Positions 31,868 to 39,092 are shown, counted from the stretch's first letter. The stretch: DNA of 39,348 bases from a virus (IMGVR_UViG_3300030116_004792:1-39348); one strand, 5' to 3'. The notes: generated by a model from the sequence alone, not told the origin. Program-made: numbers and translations.

Positions 31868-32246
31868 GTATCGCAGCAAGTTTGAGGCGAATGTTGCCTC
31901 TAGCTTGGACAAGCGTGGCCTGGTGTTTCAGTACGAGACCCAGGCCCTGCCTTACCGCATCGAAGCTGTCTATACGCCTGACTTCATCCTGCCCACCTGT
32001 GTGGTGGAGACAAAGGGGCTGTTCAGTGCAACTGACAGGCGCAAGATGCTTGCCGTAAAGGCTGCGCATCCACATGTCGACATTCGCCTGTGTTTCCAGA
32101 ACGCCAAGGTCAAGCTCAGCCGTGCCCCCAGGTCACTGACTTACGGGCAATGGGCCGATCGCCATGGCTTCGTCTGGTGCGAGGGCCACATACCCACCGC
32201 TTGGTTCGATGAAGGAACGACGCAAGTCAAAGTTTGTCAAACATGA
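31779..32246 (+). CDS. Endonuclease I / Holliday-junction resolvase (gp3-like), about 155 aa, TTG start
   Basis: Cuts branched DNA and in T7 degrades host DNA. The catalytic set is present: E in RSKFEANV, D in YTPDFILP, and E and K in VVETKGLF, matching T7 E20, D55, E65 and K67. SLTYGQWADRHGF and HIPTAWF match the T7 C terminus. The start is not an ATG: the only upstream ATG, at 31674, is deep in SSB and gives unrelated sequence. I propose TTG at 31779, with GAGGGG nine to ten bases upstream, giving a length close to T7 gp3 (149 aa) and an 89-base overlap with the SSB gene. Confidence 0.87.
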   Translation: MASKQKPPGSRRATSRKRTSRQQKKQVTGRYRSKFEANVASSLDKRGLVFQYETQALPYRIEAVYTPDFILPTCVVETKGLFSATDRRKMLAVKAAHPHVDIRLCFQNAKVKLSRAPRSLTYGQWADRHGFVWCEGHIPTAWFDEGTTQVKVCQT

Positions 32247-33834
32247 GCCGTGCCCACAGTGCGGCAGTAAGGACAACGCAGCACGCTTTGATGACGGGCA
32301 TCTGTACTGCTACAGCTGCGACGCCGTCATTGAAAAGAGCCCGTCGCCTGAGCGGCTGCCTAAATACAAACCCTCACCCCCGCCAAAAGTGGAGCTGCTC
32401 GAATTTGTAAAGCCATTGGCCCTCGAAGCAAGGGGCCTGACGTTAGACACCACAACCAAGTTTGATTACGGCGTGACCAGCCACCACGGTGAGCTGGTGC
32501 AAGTCGCAACCTACCGGGATCAGCTGGGCAAAAGGACAGCGCAGCACCTGCGGTACAAGGACAAGCGCTTCCGCTGGATAGGACAAACGTCTGGGCTGCA
32601 GCTGTTTGGTCAGCACCTGTGGCGACAGAACCATGGCAACGGGACAAACATGTTTTGTGTTGTCACCGAGGGCGAGATTGACTGCATGTCAGTGTCACAA
32701 GTGCAGGGCAATAAGTTCCCTGTGGTGTCACTGCCCAACGGTGCATCGTCTGCTCGTAAATACTTGGCCGCAAACTTGCAGTGGTTGAGTCAATTCAACC
32801 GCATTGTTTTGTGCTTTGATTCGGATGAGCCGGGTATCAATGCAGCCGAGGATGCAATGCAAGTTTTGCCGCCAGGAAAGGCAGCGATCTGCAGGCTGCC
32901 ACGTAAAGATGCCAACGAAATGTTGGTCGCAGGTGAGGGTGAACACCTGAAGGATTTGCTGTGGAAGGCCACACCCGTCAGGCCTGACAGCATTAAGAAC
33001 GCATCAGAGCTGTGGGATGTGCTGGTTAAGCCAGGCGCATCAGCCATCTGCCAGTACCCATGGCCCAAGCTCAACGCTGCTGCTCATGGTTTCCGCAAGG
33101 GCGAGATGGTGACGCTGGCAGCAGGCAGTGGTGCAGGCAAGAGCTCTATCTGCCGTGAGTGGATCGTCCACTTCTTGCGGGCAGGGTTAAAGGTCGGCGT
33201 GTTCATGCTGGAGGAGAGCATGCAGCGCTCACTGCAGGGCATCGTGGGCGTCGACATCAACATGCCCATTCACCTGGACCCAGAGCTGGTTAGCGATCCA
33301 AAGGTGCGCACTGCCTTTGACGAGCTAATGAGCACCGGCAACCTGTTTCTCTACGACCACTTTGGAAGCATGGACCCCGACCGCCTGGTCGAGCAGATCA
33401 AATACCTGGCGACGTCAGAGGGTGTCGACGTTGTAGTTGTCGACCACCTCACCATTGTCGTCAGCGGCATTGCTGATCTCGATGAACGGCGTGCCTTGGA
33501 CGTGACATGCACCAAGCTGCGGCAGGTGGTGGAGCAGACAGGCGTTGGCCTGGTGCTGGTGTCCCACCTGAAGCGGCCCGAAGGCCGCGGCCACGAAGAG
33601 GGTGGGCAGACAAGCCTGTCGCAACTCAGGGGAAGCCACGCCATAGCCCAGCTTTCGGACCTTTGCATAGGCGCAGAGCGCAACCAGCAGGGCAGCGATG
33701 AAGAGCGCAACAAGCTGCAGCTGCGCATGCTCAAGAACAGGTTCTCCGGCGAGACAGGACCGCTGGATGAGCTGGTGTTTGATCGCAAGACAGGGCGCCT
33801 GACTGTTCCAATGTCCAGCTACTTCGGGTTATGA
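32209..33834 (+). CDS. Primase-helicase (gp4-like), 541 aa, lacking the acidic C-tail
   Basis: Synthesises primers and unwinds DNA. Zinc ribbon C15, C18, C34, C37 (CPQC, CYSC); TOPRIM motifs VVTEGEID (E154) and FDSDEPG (D204, D206); RecA-like helicase with Walker A GSGAGKSS (K311), LEES, Walker B VVVDHL (D412), and RGSHAIAQLSD. T7 gp4 is 566 aa. The T7 protein continues past its final SSY segment with about 18 acidic residues ending in Phe, which dock on DNA polymerase; here the protein stops at SSYFGL. The start could instead be the ATG at 32164. I prefer 32209 because it limits overlap with the conserved endonuclease end. The stop overlaps the exonuclease ATG (ATGA). Confidence 0.95.
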   Translation: MKERRKSKFVKHEPCPQCGSKDNAARFDDGHLYCYSCDAVIEKSPSPERLPKYKPSPPPKVELLEFVKPLALEARGLTLDTTTKFDYGVTSHHGELVQVATYRDQLGKRTAQHLRYKDKRFRWIGQTSGLQLFGQHLWRQNHGNGTNMFCVVTEGEIDCMSVSQVQGNKFPVVSLPNGASSARKYLAANLQWLSQFNRIVLCFDSDEPGINAAEDAMQVLPPGKAAICRLPRKDANEMLVAGEGEHLKDLLWKATPVRPDSIKNASELWDVLVKPGASAICQYPWPKLNAAAHGFRKGEMVTLAAGSGAGKSSICREWIVHFLRAGLKVGVFMLEESMQRSLQGIVGVDINMPIHLDPELVSDPKVRTAFDELMSTGNLFLYDHFGSMDPDRLVEQIKYLATSEGVDVVVVDHLTIVVSGIADLDERRALDVTCTKLRQVVEQTGVGLVLVSHLKRPEGRGHEEGGQTSLSQLRGSHAIAQLSDLCIGAERNQQGSDEERNKLQLRMLKNRFSGETGPLDELVFDRKTGRLTVPMSSYFGL

Positions 33835-34574
33835 CTCTTCTCTGCGACGGCGACTGGCTCAATTACGTCGGCTGCACTGCCAACGAGCAGGACATCCGAT
33901 GGACGGAGACGGTGCATACCTTGCACCTTGACGAAGGTGACGTGAAGAACACGATTGTCACCATGCTCGATGGCTACCGGGCCATTGCTGACGACGACGA
34001 CGTGATGATCTGCTTCAGCAGTTACCCCACGTTTCGGCACGAAGAGTTCCCTGACTACAAAGCCAACCGCCTGGGCAAGCGCAAGCCGCTGGGTCTGTCT
34101 GCCATGCGCCAATGGATGACTGACAACTACCCGACTGTGGTCAAACCAATGCTTGAAGCCGATGACTGCATGGGCCTGCTTGCCACCGATGGCAGCGTGC
34201 CTGACCCGGTAATCGTGTCGATCGACAAGGACATGCGGACCGTGCCATGCCGCCTGCTTGCCAACCAAGAGGTAGAAACCATCAGCGCCATGGATGCTGA
34301 CCGTGCATGGATGGCACAGGCATTGACCGGCGACAGCACCGATGGGTACAAGGGCGTCAAAGGCGTTGGCCCAGTGGGTGCCAACAAAATCCTGGGCGAC
34401 TTGGTCACTGTGCAGGAGATGTGGCCAAAGGTGGTTGGCGCATACCTGAAGGCAGGGCTGCAAACAGCAGACGCTATACGCACAGCAAGGCTGGCCCGCA
34501 TCTTGCGAGCCGGTGACTACGACGAGCAGGCTCGCAGCGTCAGGCTTTGGGTGCCTCCAACAGCGCCTGCTTGA
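33831..34574 (+). CDS. 5'-3' exonuclease (gp6-like, FEN/PIN family), 247 aa
   Basis: Removes RNA primers and in T7 helps degrade host DNA. Metal-binding aspartates occur in CDGDWL (D6, D8), LEADDCMG and SIDKDMRT, and the DNA-binding helix-three-turn-helix appears as GDSTDGYKGVKGVGPVGA. The ending ARILRAGDYDEQARSVRLW matches the T7 gp6 ending ARILRFNEY...IYLW. T7 gp6 is 300 aa; this one has a shorter start. It begins inside the helicase stop codon. In T7 the DNA polymerase gene 5 lies between these two genes; none is present here. The last 35 bases overlap a leftward 55-aa gene. Confidence 0.94.
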   Translation: MTLLCDGDWLNYVGCTANEQDIRWTETVHTLHLDEGDVKNTIVTMLDGYRAIADDDDVMICFSSYPTFRHEEFPDYKANRLGKRKPLGLSAMRQWMTDNYPTVVKPMLEADDCMGLLATDGSVPDPVIVSIDKDMRTVPCRLLANQEVETISAMDADRAWMAQALTGDSTDGYKGVKGVGPVGANKILGDLVTVQEMWPKVVGAYLKAGLQTADAIRTARLARILRAGDYDEQARSVRLWVPPTAPA

Positions 34575-34707
34575 CCATGGCCACCATGTGGTCATCGACC
34601 TTGTTGTCAGTGGTCTTGGCCGCTGCCGTAAGAAGATCGACGATCAGCTTTTTAACGCTGTTGCTTTTAAGGAACGCAAAAAGGATCGGCCTAATTAACA
34701 GAAGCAT
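34540..34707 (-). CDS. Small antisense gene, 55 aa, cyanophage-type
   Basis: Reading leftwards from the ATG at 34707-34705 gives a product starting MLLLIRPILFAFLKSNSVKK, then LIVDLLTAAAKTTDNKVDDH and MVAMVKQALLEAPKA. From memory, short proteins with the pattern FLKS..VK.LI.DLL..L...TDN..DD..V occur in many cyanophages, which is why I believe this frame and not the plus-strand frames here. It has a hydrophobic N terminus and a helical remainder; function unknown. No strong ribosome-binding site (CGAGAG at twelve bases). It is the only leftward gene inside the rightward block, and its end overlaps the exonuclease end by 35 bases. Confidence 0.72.
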   Translation of the reverse strand: MLLLIRPILFAFLKSNSVKKLIVDLLTAAAKTTDNKVDDHMVAMVKQALLEAPKA

Positions 34708-34751
34708 GGGTTGATGCTCTCGTTACGCTTTGACGGTAGCGCTGCTTTGCA

Positions 34752-35006
34752 ATGGCAAACAACGACACCGAACACAACGGTGGCATTTTGTCTGACCTAA
34801 TCCGCATCATTGTTCTGGCCTGGTCTTTGGCGTGCCTTAGCCTCAGCTACCTGGGTCAGGTCAAAGCCATGGATCCCACATTCGCCGCCTCCATGCTTAC
34901 AGCGGTGTTGAGTTCCTATGGGGTGAGTGTTGGTAAGACCAACGGCAAAAAAGACGACAGCAATAAGCTAGACGTAAGCAAGACCACGCCACCTGCTAAG
35001 CCATGA
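34752..35006 (+). CDS. Small membrane protein, holin candidate, 84 aa
   Basis: Starts MANNDTEHNGGILSDLIRII, giving a membrane segment at about residues 13-36 (LIRIIVLAWSLACLSLSYLG), a short loop MDPTF, and a second weaker hydrophobic segment at 44-60 (AASMLTAVLSSYGVSVG), then a charged Lys/Asp/Pro tail. Two membrane segments with a charged end fit a class II holin, and similar cyanophage proteins are familiar to me, but none is proven a holin. No Shine-Dalgarno is evident. The stop overlaps the next ATG (ATGA). Confidence 0.78.
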   Translation: MANNDTEHNGGILSDLIRIIVLAWSLACLSLSYLGQVKAMDPTFAASMLTAVLSSYGVSVGKTNGKKDDSNKLDVSKTTPPAKP

Positions 35007-35365
35007 AGATCCAATGGCTACTGATCGCAGCCCTAGCGCCCGCTCCAGCGTTGGCCAACACAGTCACACCGACGTGGTCGACTGGCAGCATGCAGAGCAC
35101 GACCACCACGACGCAGACAATCGAGGAGACGATTGTTCAGAAGATCTACGGCTCCGAAATGCAATCGTGGTCTGGCGAGAACGTGACGCCCAGCGCAGCC
35201 GACATTACGGGCGCCAGCACAACATGGGATCTGACGACCGATGGCGATGCGTTCACTTTCGAGTACACAACTCGGGACGCCGACACATTGATCGAGCAGA
35301 TCGACATCGACCGCACGATCGAAACCGACTCCACCACTACGTCGCTCAGTGTGTTCTCGCAGTGA
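35003..35365 (+). CDS. Secreted-type protein, 120 aa, unknown
   Basis: Has a signal peptide (MKIQWLLIAALAPAPALANT, cleavage after ALA) followed by a Thr/Ser-rich mature part: TVTPTWSTGSMQSTTTTTQT, EETIVQKIYGSEM, and a predicted beta-rich end with TWDLTTDGDAFTFEYTTRD. No lipobox cysteine, so it is not an outer-membrane spanin-type lipoprotein. It probably goes to the periplasm or is part of the virion surface. Coupled to both neighbours (ATGA before, TGATG after). From memory, comparable T-rich secreted proteins accompany the next gene in cyanophages. Confidence 0.75.
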   Translation: MKIQWLLIAALAPAPALANTVTPTWSTGSMQSTTTTTQTIEETIVQKIYGSEMQSWSGENVTPSAADITGASTTWDLTTDGDAFTFEYTTRDADTLIEQIDIDRTIETDSTTTSLSVFSQ

Positions 35366-36081
35366 TGTTGGCGGCACCTGCCGCTGCCGAGACAACTAAC
35401 AACTCGGCGCCCAGGGCCCAGGCCACAAGCAACAACACCAACCAATCAGTCCAGTTCAACAACAACGGTGCGCCCAGCCGGCAGCACTTTGGCGGCAACG
35501 TCAGCTGCAATGGTCCCACTCTGGTCGTCACCCCTTTTCACCTAGAGGCGCACGCTGATCCATATCCATCAGAGGATTACACCCGTGCGCAAAACTTCGG
35601 CGCGCAACTCAGCATCAACGTTCCGCTGGATGGGTCAATTACCGAAATGTGCAAGGCCATGGTGCGGCGAAAGTTGGCAGCACAGCAGCAGCAGATAGAA
35701 AAGGAGAAACTCGACTACCACCTTGTAAGGGCTCTTAAGTGCGCTGAGCTTTACAAGACGGGCTTTATGCTGCATCCAGACTCAACGCTTGGGGCTACTC
35801 TCTGTTCCGACGTAGTCTCAATCGACGTCTACCGAAAGTCTCAAGGTCTTTCCCCCGTAGCTTTGCCAGCTTCTTCAGCGCCGTCTGAAACGCAGGCTTC
35901 AGTACCTTCACGAGATTCTGCGCAGCAAGCGTTGCCCCGACAGAAGCCGCTGCCGCCACTGCCGCCGTCGTTGCAGCCACAGTCACCACCTCAGGAGTCG
36001 GCAACGCAAACTCCAGAGACGTCCCCGGCACAGTCACCGTCGGTTGCTGAACCTCAACCTTCTCGATCACAGGCGGATTGA
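35365..36081 (+). CDS. Secreted-type cyanophage protein with antisense-encoded tail, about 238 aa
   Basis: The core (about residues 45-150) contains NVSCNGPTLVVTPFHLEAHA, YTRAQNFGAQLSINVPLDGS, ITEMCKAMVRRKLA and LVRALKCAELYKTGFMLHPD, which I recall as a cyanophage family of secreted proteins. The ATG at 35365 follows the previous gene as TGATG, but it leaves only MLAAPAAAE of a signal peptide. Codons upstream in the same frame (YVAQCVLAV) would complete a proper hydrophobic core but offer no ATG, so a non-ATG start such as GTG at 35362 or further up is possible. The final 95 residues are Pro/Ser/Gln-rich and lie antisense to the gene at 35795-36343. Function unknown. Confidence 0.72.
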   Translation: MLAAPAAAETTNNSAPRAQATSNNTNQSVQFNNNGAPSRQHFGGNVSCNGPTLVVTPFHLEAHADPYPSEDYTRAQNFGAQLSINVPLDGSITEMCKAMVRRKLAAQQQQIEKEKLDYHLVRALKCAELYKTGFMLHPDSTLGATLCSDVVSIDVYRKSQGLSPVALPASSAPSETQASVPSRDSAQQALPRQKPLPPLPPSLQPQSPPQESATQTPETSPAQSPSVAEPQPSRSQAD

Positions 36082-36343
36082 CCAGCAAGTCGATCGTTTC
36101 TTGCTGCGCCTGAATGTTTTCGTTTAGCTGCTCGATCTGTTTCTGCAGCGCCTTGGCAGCATCGCGTGCGCTTTGGTCGACACCTTGCGGTGGCTTTGGC
36201 GGTTTAGGCGGCTTTTTTGGTGGAACGCTGGGCGGGATTAGCAGCGGGTGAGAGGGAGCCGGAAAGACCGGCTCCTCGATTGATGGCCTTGGAAGTTCAA
36301 TAGACCCAGGCAGCTGTATGGATGGCAGCTGCAGTGGGTCCAC
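35795..36343 (-). CDS. Proline-rich membrane protein, cyanophage-type, 182 aa
   Basis: N-terminal Pro-rich part (LPSIQLPGSIELPRPSIEEP; PSVPPKKPPKPPKPP), a helical stretch (AAKALQKQIEQLNENIQAQQ), a membrane segment at about 120-142 (VVTVAATTAAVAAAASVGAT), and a basic C terminus (KKLAKLRGKDLETFGRRRLR). I recall this architecture, Pro-rich then VATASVSSVGATLAA then KLAK.RGK, from many cyanophages, so the frame is probably real even though 287 bases overlap a rightward gene. It starts three bases after the stop of the porin-like gene, as part of the leftward block. Function unknown. Confidence 0.8.
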   Translation of the reverse strand: MDPLQLPSIQLPGSIELPRPSIEEPVFPAPSHPLLIPPSVPPKKPPKPPKPPQGVDQSARDAAKALQKQIEQLNENIQAQQETIDLLVNPPVIEKVEVQQPTVTVPGTSLEFALPTPEVVTVAATTAAVAAAASVGATLAAQNLVKVLKPAFQTALKKLAKLRGKDLETFGRRRLRLRRNRE

Positions 36344-36346
36344 CTA

Positions 36347-36709
36347 TCAGAAGTCGATGACTGCGCCAGTCTTGACGTAGCTGCCGGTGTCAGAACCGTC
36401 GAACTTGCTAAAGCCCGCCTCGGCATAGAGGCTGGTTGCGTCGTCGACCTGGCCGGAGAGGCCAGCCTTGCCTGACCAGCCCCAGTCAGTGCTGCTGGTG
36501 TCGTTGCTCATGGCAGGGCCAGCCTGGATGAAGAAGGGGCCGTCCTTGTAGCCAACGTGCAGGTCAAGGCTGCTGCCGCTGCTGCTGCTGCCGCTGAATC
36601 CGGTCACGAATTCTGGGTTCGCATACATCTTGCCCTCTGCCTTCGCAGACGGGCTGCCCAATGCAAACGCCGTGGCGACGACAGAAGCAGCAATCAGGAG
36701 ACGCTTCAT
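36347..36709 (-). CDS. Small porin-like outer-membrane protein, 120 aa
   Basis: Signal peptide MKRLLIAASVVATAFALGSP with cleavage near KAE, then alternating beta strands: MYANPEFVTGF, SLDLHVGYKDGPFFIQAGPA, WSGKAGLSGQVDD, SLYAEAGFSKF, and a terminal aromatic AVIDF typical of outer-membrane beta barrels. From memory, such proteins (NPEF..G..G, LHVGYE, GPA) recur in cyanophages close to tail-fibre genes. About eight strands would fit 100 mature residues. It could change the surface of the infected cell or be a virion decoration. Confidence 0.8.
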   Translation of the reverse strand: MKRLLIAASVVATAFALGSPSAKAEGKMYANPEFVTGFSGSSSSGSSLDLHVGYKDGPFFIQAGPAMSNDTSSTDWGWSGKAGLSGQVDDATSLYAEAGFSKFDGSDTGSYVKTGAVIDF

Positions 36710-36748
36710 GGTTATTGGAAGAAAACACGCAGACGTTAGTAGAACTAC

Positions 36749-37051
36749 TTACCAAGGCACACCCGTGCCAGTGGTAGGAGTGGCCTGCTCTGTCAGCTGT
36801 GCCTCTAGGGCAGCGTTGACTTCCGCAACCTTGTCTTCGCCCAGGGCGGATTTAACCCAGCCCACCACTGTTGCCTCGTCAAGGTCGGCATACGGAGTAG
36901 TTACGTCGCCTTCAAGAGCAAGCTCGCCGTAGGCGCCAGCGGAATACACCTCGTCGTCAGATCGTGCATCAACTGCGTAATGCACAGAATCGACGCGGCC
37001 GGTGCTGAGTGTGCGGGAAAGCGTGTTCACTTTCCAGGTAATGGTGGACAT
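36749..37051 (-). CDS. Small cyanophage-type protein, 100 aa (DUF7936-like)
   Basis: Starts MSTITWKVNTLSRTLSTGRV, followed by DSVHYAVDARSDDEVYSAGA, YGELALEGDVTTPYADLDEA, TVVGWVKSALGE and the end TPTTGTGVPW. I recall this pattern (TW.V..L.R, HY...A.....YSAGAYG, PYADLTEETVIGWVK, TGLPW) from proteins next to tail-fibre genes in T4-like cyanophages. The name DUF7936 is from memory and not checked. Probable virion-associated or fibre-assembly role, inferred from neighbours. It lies 28 bases after the second fibre gene. Confidence 0.8.
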   Translation of the reverse strand: MSTITWKVNTLSRTLSTGRVDSVHYAVDARSDDEVYSAGAYGELALEGDVTTPYADLDEATVVGWVKSALGEDKVAEVNAALEAQLTEQATPTTGTGVPW

Positions 37052-37079
37052 GAGAAAAAAGCAATGGGGTCAGAGTAAT

Positions 37080-39092
37080 TCAAGCCGCAGCTTCCAGTGC
37101 TGCAACCTTAGTTTCAAGGGTTTCAATTTTGACTATTGCTTCTTGCAATGCGGCGGTCAACAGTGGCACAAGCTTTGATTGATCGATGCCTTGCATTACA
37201 GCGTTGCCGTCCTCATCAACTTCGTTGTGCGTTCCAGTAACAGCTTCAGGAACAACAGCTTGCGCTTCGTGTGCAAGAAAACCATCAACTGTCGTATTAG
37301 CATCAGCGATAAAGTTAAAACGTTTGGGCGCTAGTTGCTTGACGCGAATAATAGCGTTAGCAATGTCAACGACGTTTTCTTTAAGACGGTAATCAGAGGA
37401 AGTGTTATACGTAGTAGAACTGCTATTAACAGTAATAGTGCCTACAAGACTACCACTTCTTCTGAACTCAAAAAGTGTTCCATCGCTATTTCTATTCGCA
37501 AAATAAGCAGGCCCATCTGCCCTAGAGATAAATAACGCACCACCATTTGTACCGAGATGTTCATAAGCGCCACCTACTACTGTGTTAGTTAAGCCAGGTA
37601 CATGTGTTGTACTCGGAGCAAACAGGATGTGACCATTGGAATTAATCCGCAGCCGCGTGTTAGAACTATCAGTATTAAAAGCAAGCGTATTGGCAGCAGG
37701 TGCATGTATGTTTGCACCACCAGTATTAAATGTAATCTTAGGGTTGGCCGCACTAAGTAATACATTGCCAGTAACGTCGAGTTTTGCTCCAGGACTGGAT
37801 GACCCCACGCCCAAGTTTCCAGCCGAGTCCAATCTCATTCTCTCTGTTCCACCATTAGTGTGGAACTGCATTGCGTTAGTGGAGTGCACATACGCAATCA
37901 TGCCAGTGTCTTCATCATCAGTGTCGCCAAAATTGACGTGAGACGATGCAGCGTTACCACTAATAATCGAAATCTTAGAAGTAGATCCAGACGCAGAACT
38001 TCTTTGGAATACAGCAACAGTTTGTTCTGCATTTGTTATCTGTGTTCCTGACTTAATGGCGTGCAAAGTACCGTCAGATTTAATGCGTAGGCGCTCAGTC
38101 GGGCTGCTTGCATTGTCGGCTGTTGTATGGAACTCAAGCCTTGTCGGATAGTCATCAGCTGCGTGCGCTCCATCTGCAACACATTGAACAATGCCAACAT
38201 CGTTGTAACCAGATGGATCGTTTGCATAAAAACGCAAACCACCAATGCCATTACCATCGGCAACGGAAGAATCGTTACGCGCTAAACCGACATATCCACC
38301 ACCACTTGCAACGCCTTGAATAAGAGTGGTGCTTAAGCCACCGCTAAACTCGCTAGTCGTCCCTACCAGCAACCGCCCAGCGTTGTCGATAGTTACATCT
38401 TCAACCAAGGTCGTGCCGTTGTAACGGCCGAAACGTGTTGGGATATAACTAGATCCACCGTCAGAAATAAATCTTGCCGCACCGCCTTGACAGTTAATAT
38501 TTACTTTATCGTCACCGGCACTACGGTAAACAGCTAAACCATTATCAACAGCGCTGGAATCGTTGTTAGAAAAAACGCTTAATTTTTCAGTAGGCGATGT
38601 CATCCCGACGCCAATATTTCCATTGGTGTCAATTCTCATCGACTCTTGATTTGATCTTGAGAAAAATCGAATATCTCGGTTCGTAGTTGTAGACCGGCTT
38701 GCAACAATATCCAGCTCATAGCTACCACTTGTTGCTTTATCAATGTAGCCGGCCGCTGCAGCAGAACTAAAATCACCAAAATAGATTTTGCCATCGTTTC
38801 CGATGCGCATCCGCTCAGCGTTATTGGTAAAAAACCTTGTTGGGTGATTTGAGAAAGTGTAAATATCAAATGTAGAATTATTATTATTTACTCCAACAAA
38901 GCCTGTTACTGTTCCATTGCTTTGGCGGATATAGGCATCAGCTCCAGAAGTAACAATGTCAAGAGGTTGCGCAGGCGCCGCCGTCCCGATTCCAACCCGG
39001 TTGTTAGTGCCGTCAACCTTTAGAGTATTACTGTCGATGTTGATGTTTTCATCGACGCCGCCAGTGGTGACTTGAGTAAGTGTCATGGTCAT
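37080..39092 (-). CDS. Second tail fibre/spike with S74 intramolecular chaperone, 670 aa
   Basis: Host-contact protein ending in a Peptidase_S74 (endosialidase-type) chaperone domain, residues 566-670: SDYRLKENV with S566 and D567 at the self-cleavage site, then VKQLAPKRFNF, FLAHEAQAVVPEAVTG, DQSKLVPLLTAALQEAI, and a C-terminal coiled coil. In the family the domain helps trimer folding and then cuts itself off. The upstream 565 residues contain many repeats of cyanophage shaft motifs (NNRVGIGTAAP, GRLLVGTTS, RLRIKSDG, GNLGVGSSSP). The ATG overlaps the stop of the 83-aa gene. There is no T7 gp17 N-terminal domain, so it is attached in another way than the 1216-aa fibre. Confidence 0.93.
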   Translation of the reverse strand: MTMTLTQVTTGGVDENINIDSNTLKVDGTNNRVGIGTAAPAQPLDIVTSGADAYIRQSNGTVTGFVGVNNNNSTFDIYTFSNHPTRFFTNNAERMRIGNDGKIYFGDFSSAAAAGYIDKATSGSYELDIVASRSTTTNRDIRFFSRSNQESMRIDTNGNIGVGMTSPTEKLSVFSNNDSSAVDNGLAVYRSAGDDKVNINCQGGAARFISDGGSSYIPTRFGRYNGTTLVEDVTIDNAGRLLVGTTSEFSGGLSTTLIQGVASGGGYVGLARNDSSVADGNGIGGLRFYANDPSGYNDVGIVQCVADGAHAADDYPTRLEFHTTADNASSPTERLRIKSDGTLHAIKSGTQITNAEQTVAVFQRSSASGSTSKISIISGNAASSHVNFGDTDDEDTGMIAYVHSTNAMQFHTNGGTERMRLDSAGNLGVGSSSPGAKLDVTGNVLLSAANPKITFNTGGANIHAPAANTLAFNTDSSNTRLRINSNGHILFAPSTTHVPGLTNTVVGGAYEHLGTNGGALFISRADGPAYFANRNSDGTLFEFRRSGSLVGTITVNSSSTTYNTSSDYRLKENVVDIANAIIRVKQLAPKRFNFIADANTTVDGFLAHEAQAVVPEAVTGTHNEVDEDGNAVMQGIDQSKLVPLLTAALQEAIVKIETLETKVAALEAAA

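Noticed and set aside
33819-34595. 258-aa open frame on the minus strand opposite the exonuclease gene
   Set aside because: It mirrors a well-supported gp6-like gene with catalytic motifs; composition (His/Val/Trp-rich) and lack of RBS mark it as antisense shadow of GC-biased codons.
34513-34698. 61-aa plus-strand frame overlapping the exonuclease end
   Set aside because: Its sequence has no recognisable features, while the minus strand over the same bases encodes a cyanophage-like 55-aa protein.
36255-36275. Terminator for rightward transcription (GGAGCCGG / CCGGCTCC hairpin)
   Set aside because: Perfect 8-bp stem but no T run on either strand and it lies within the coding part of the Pro-rich protein gene.
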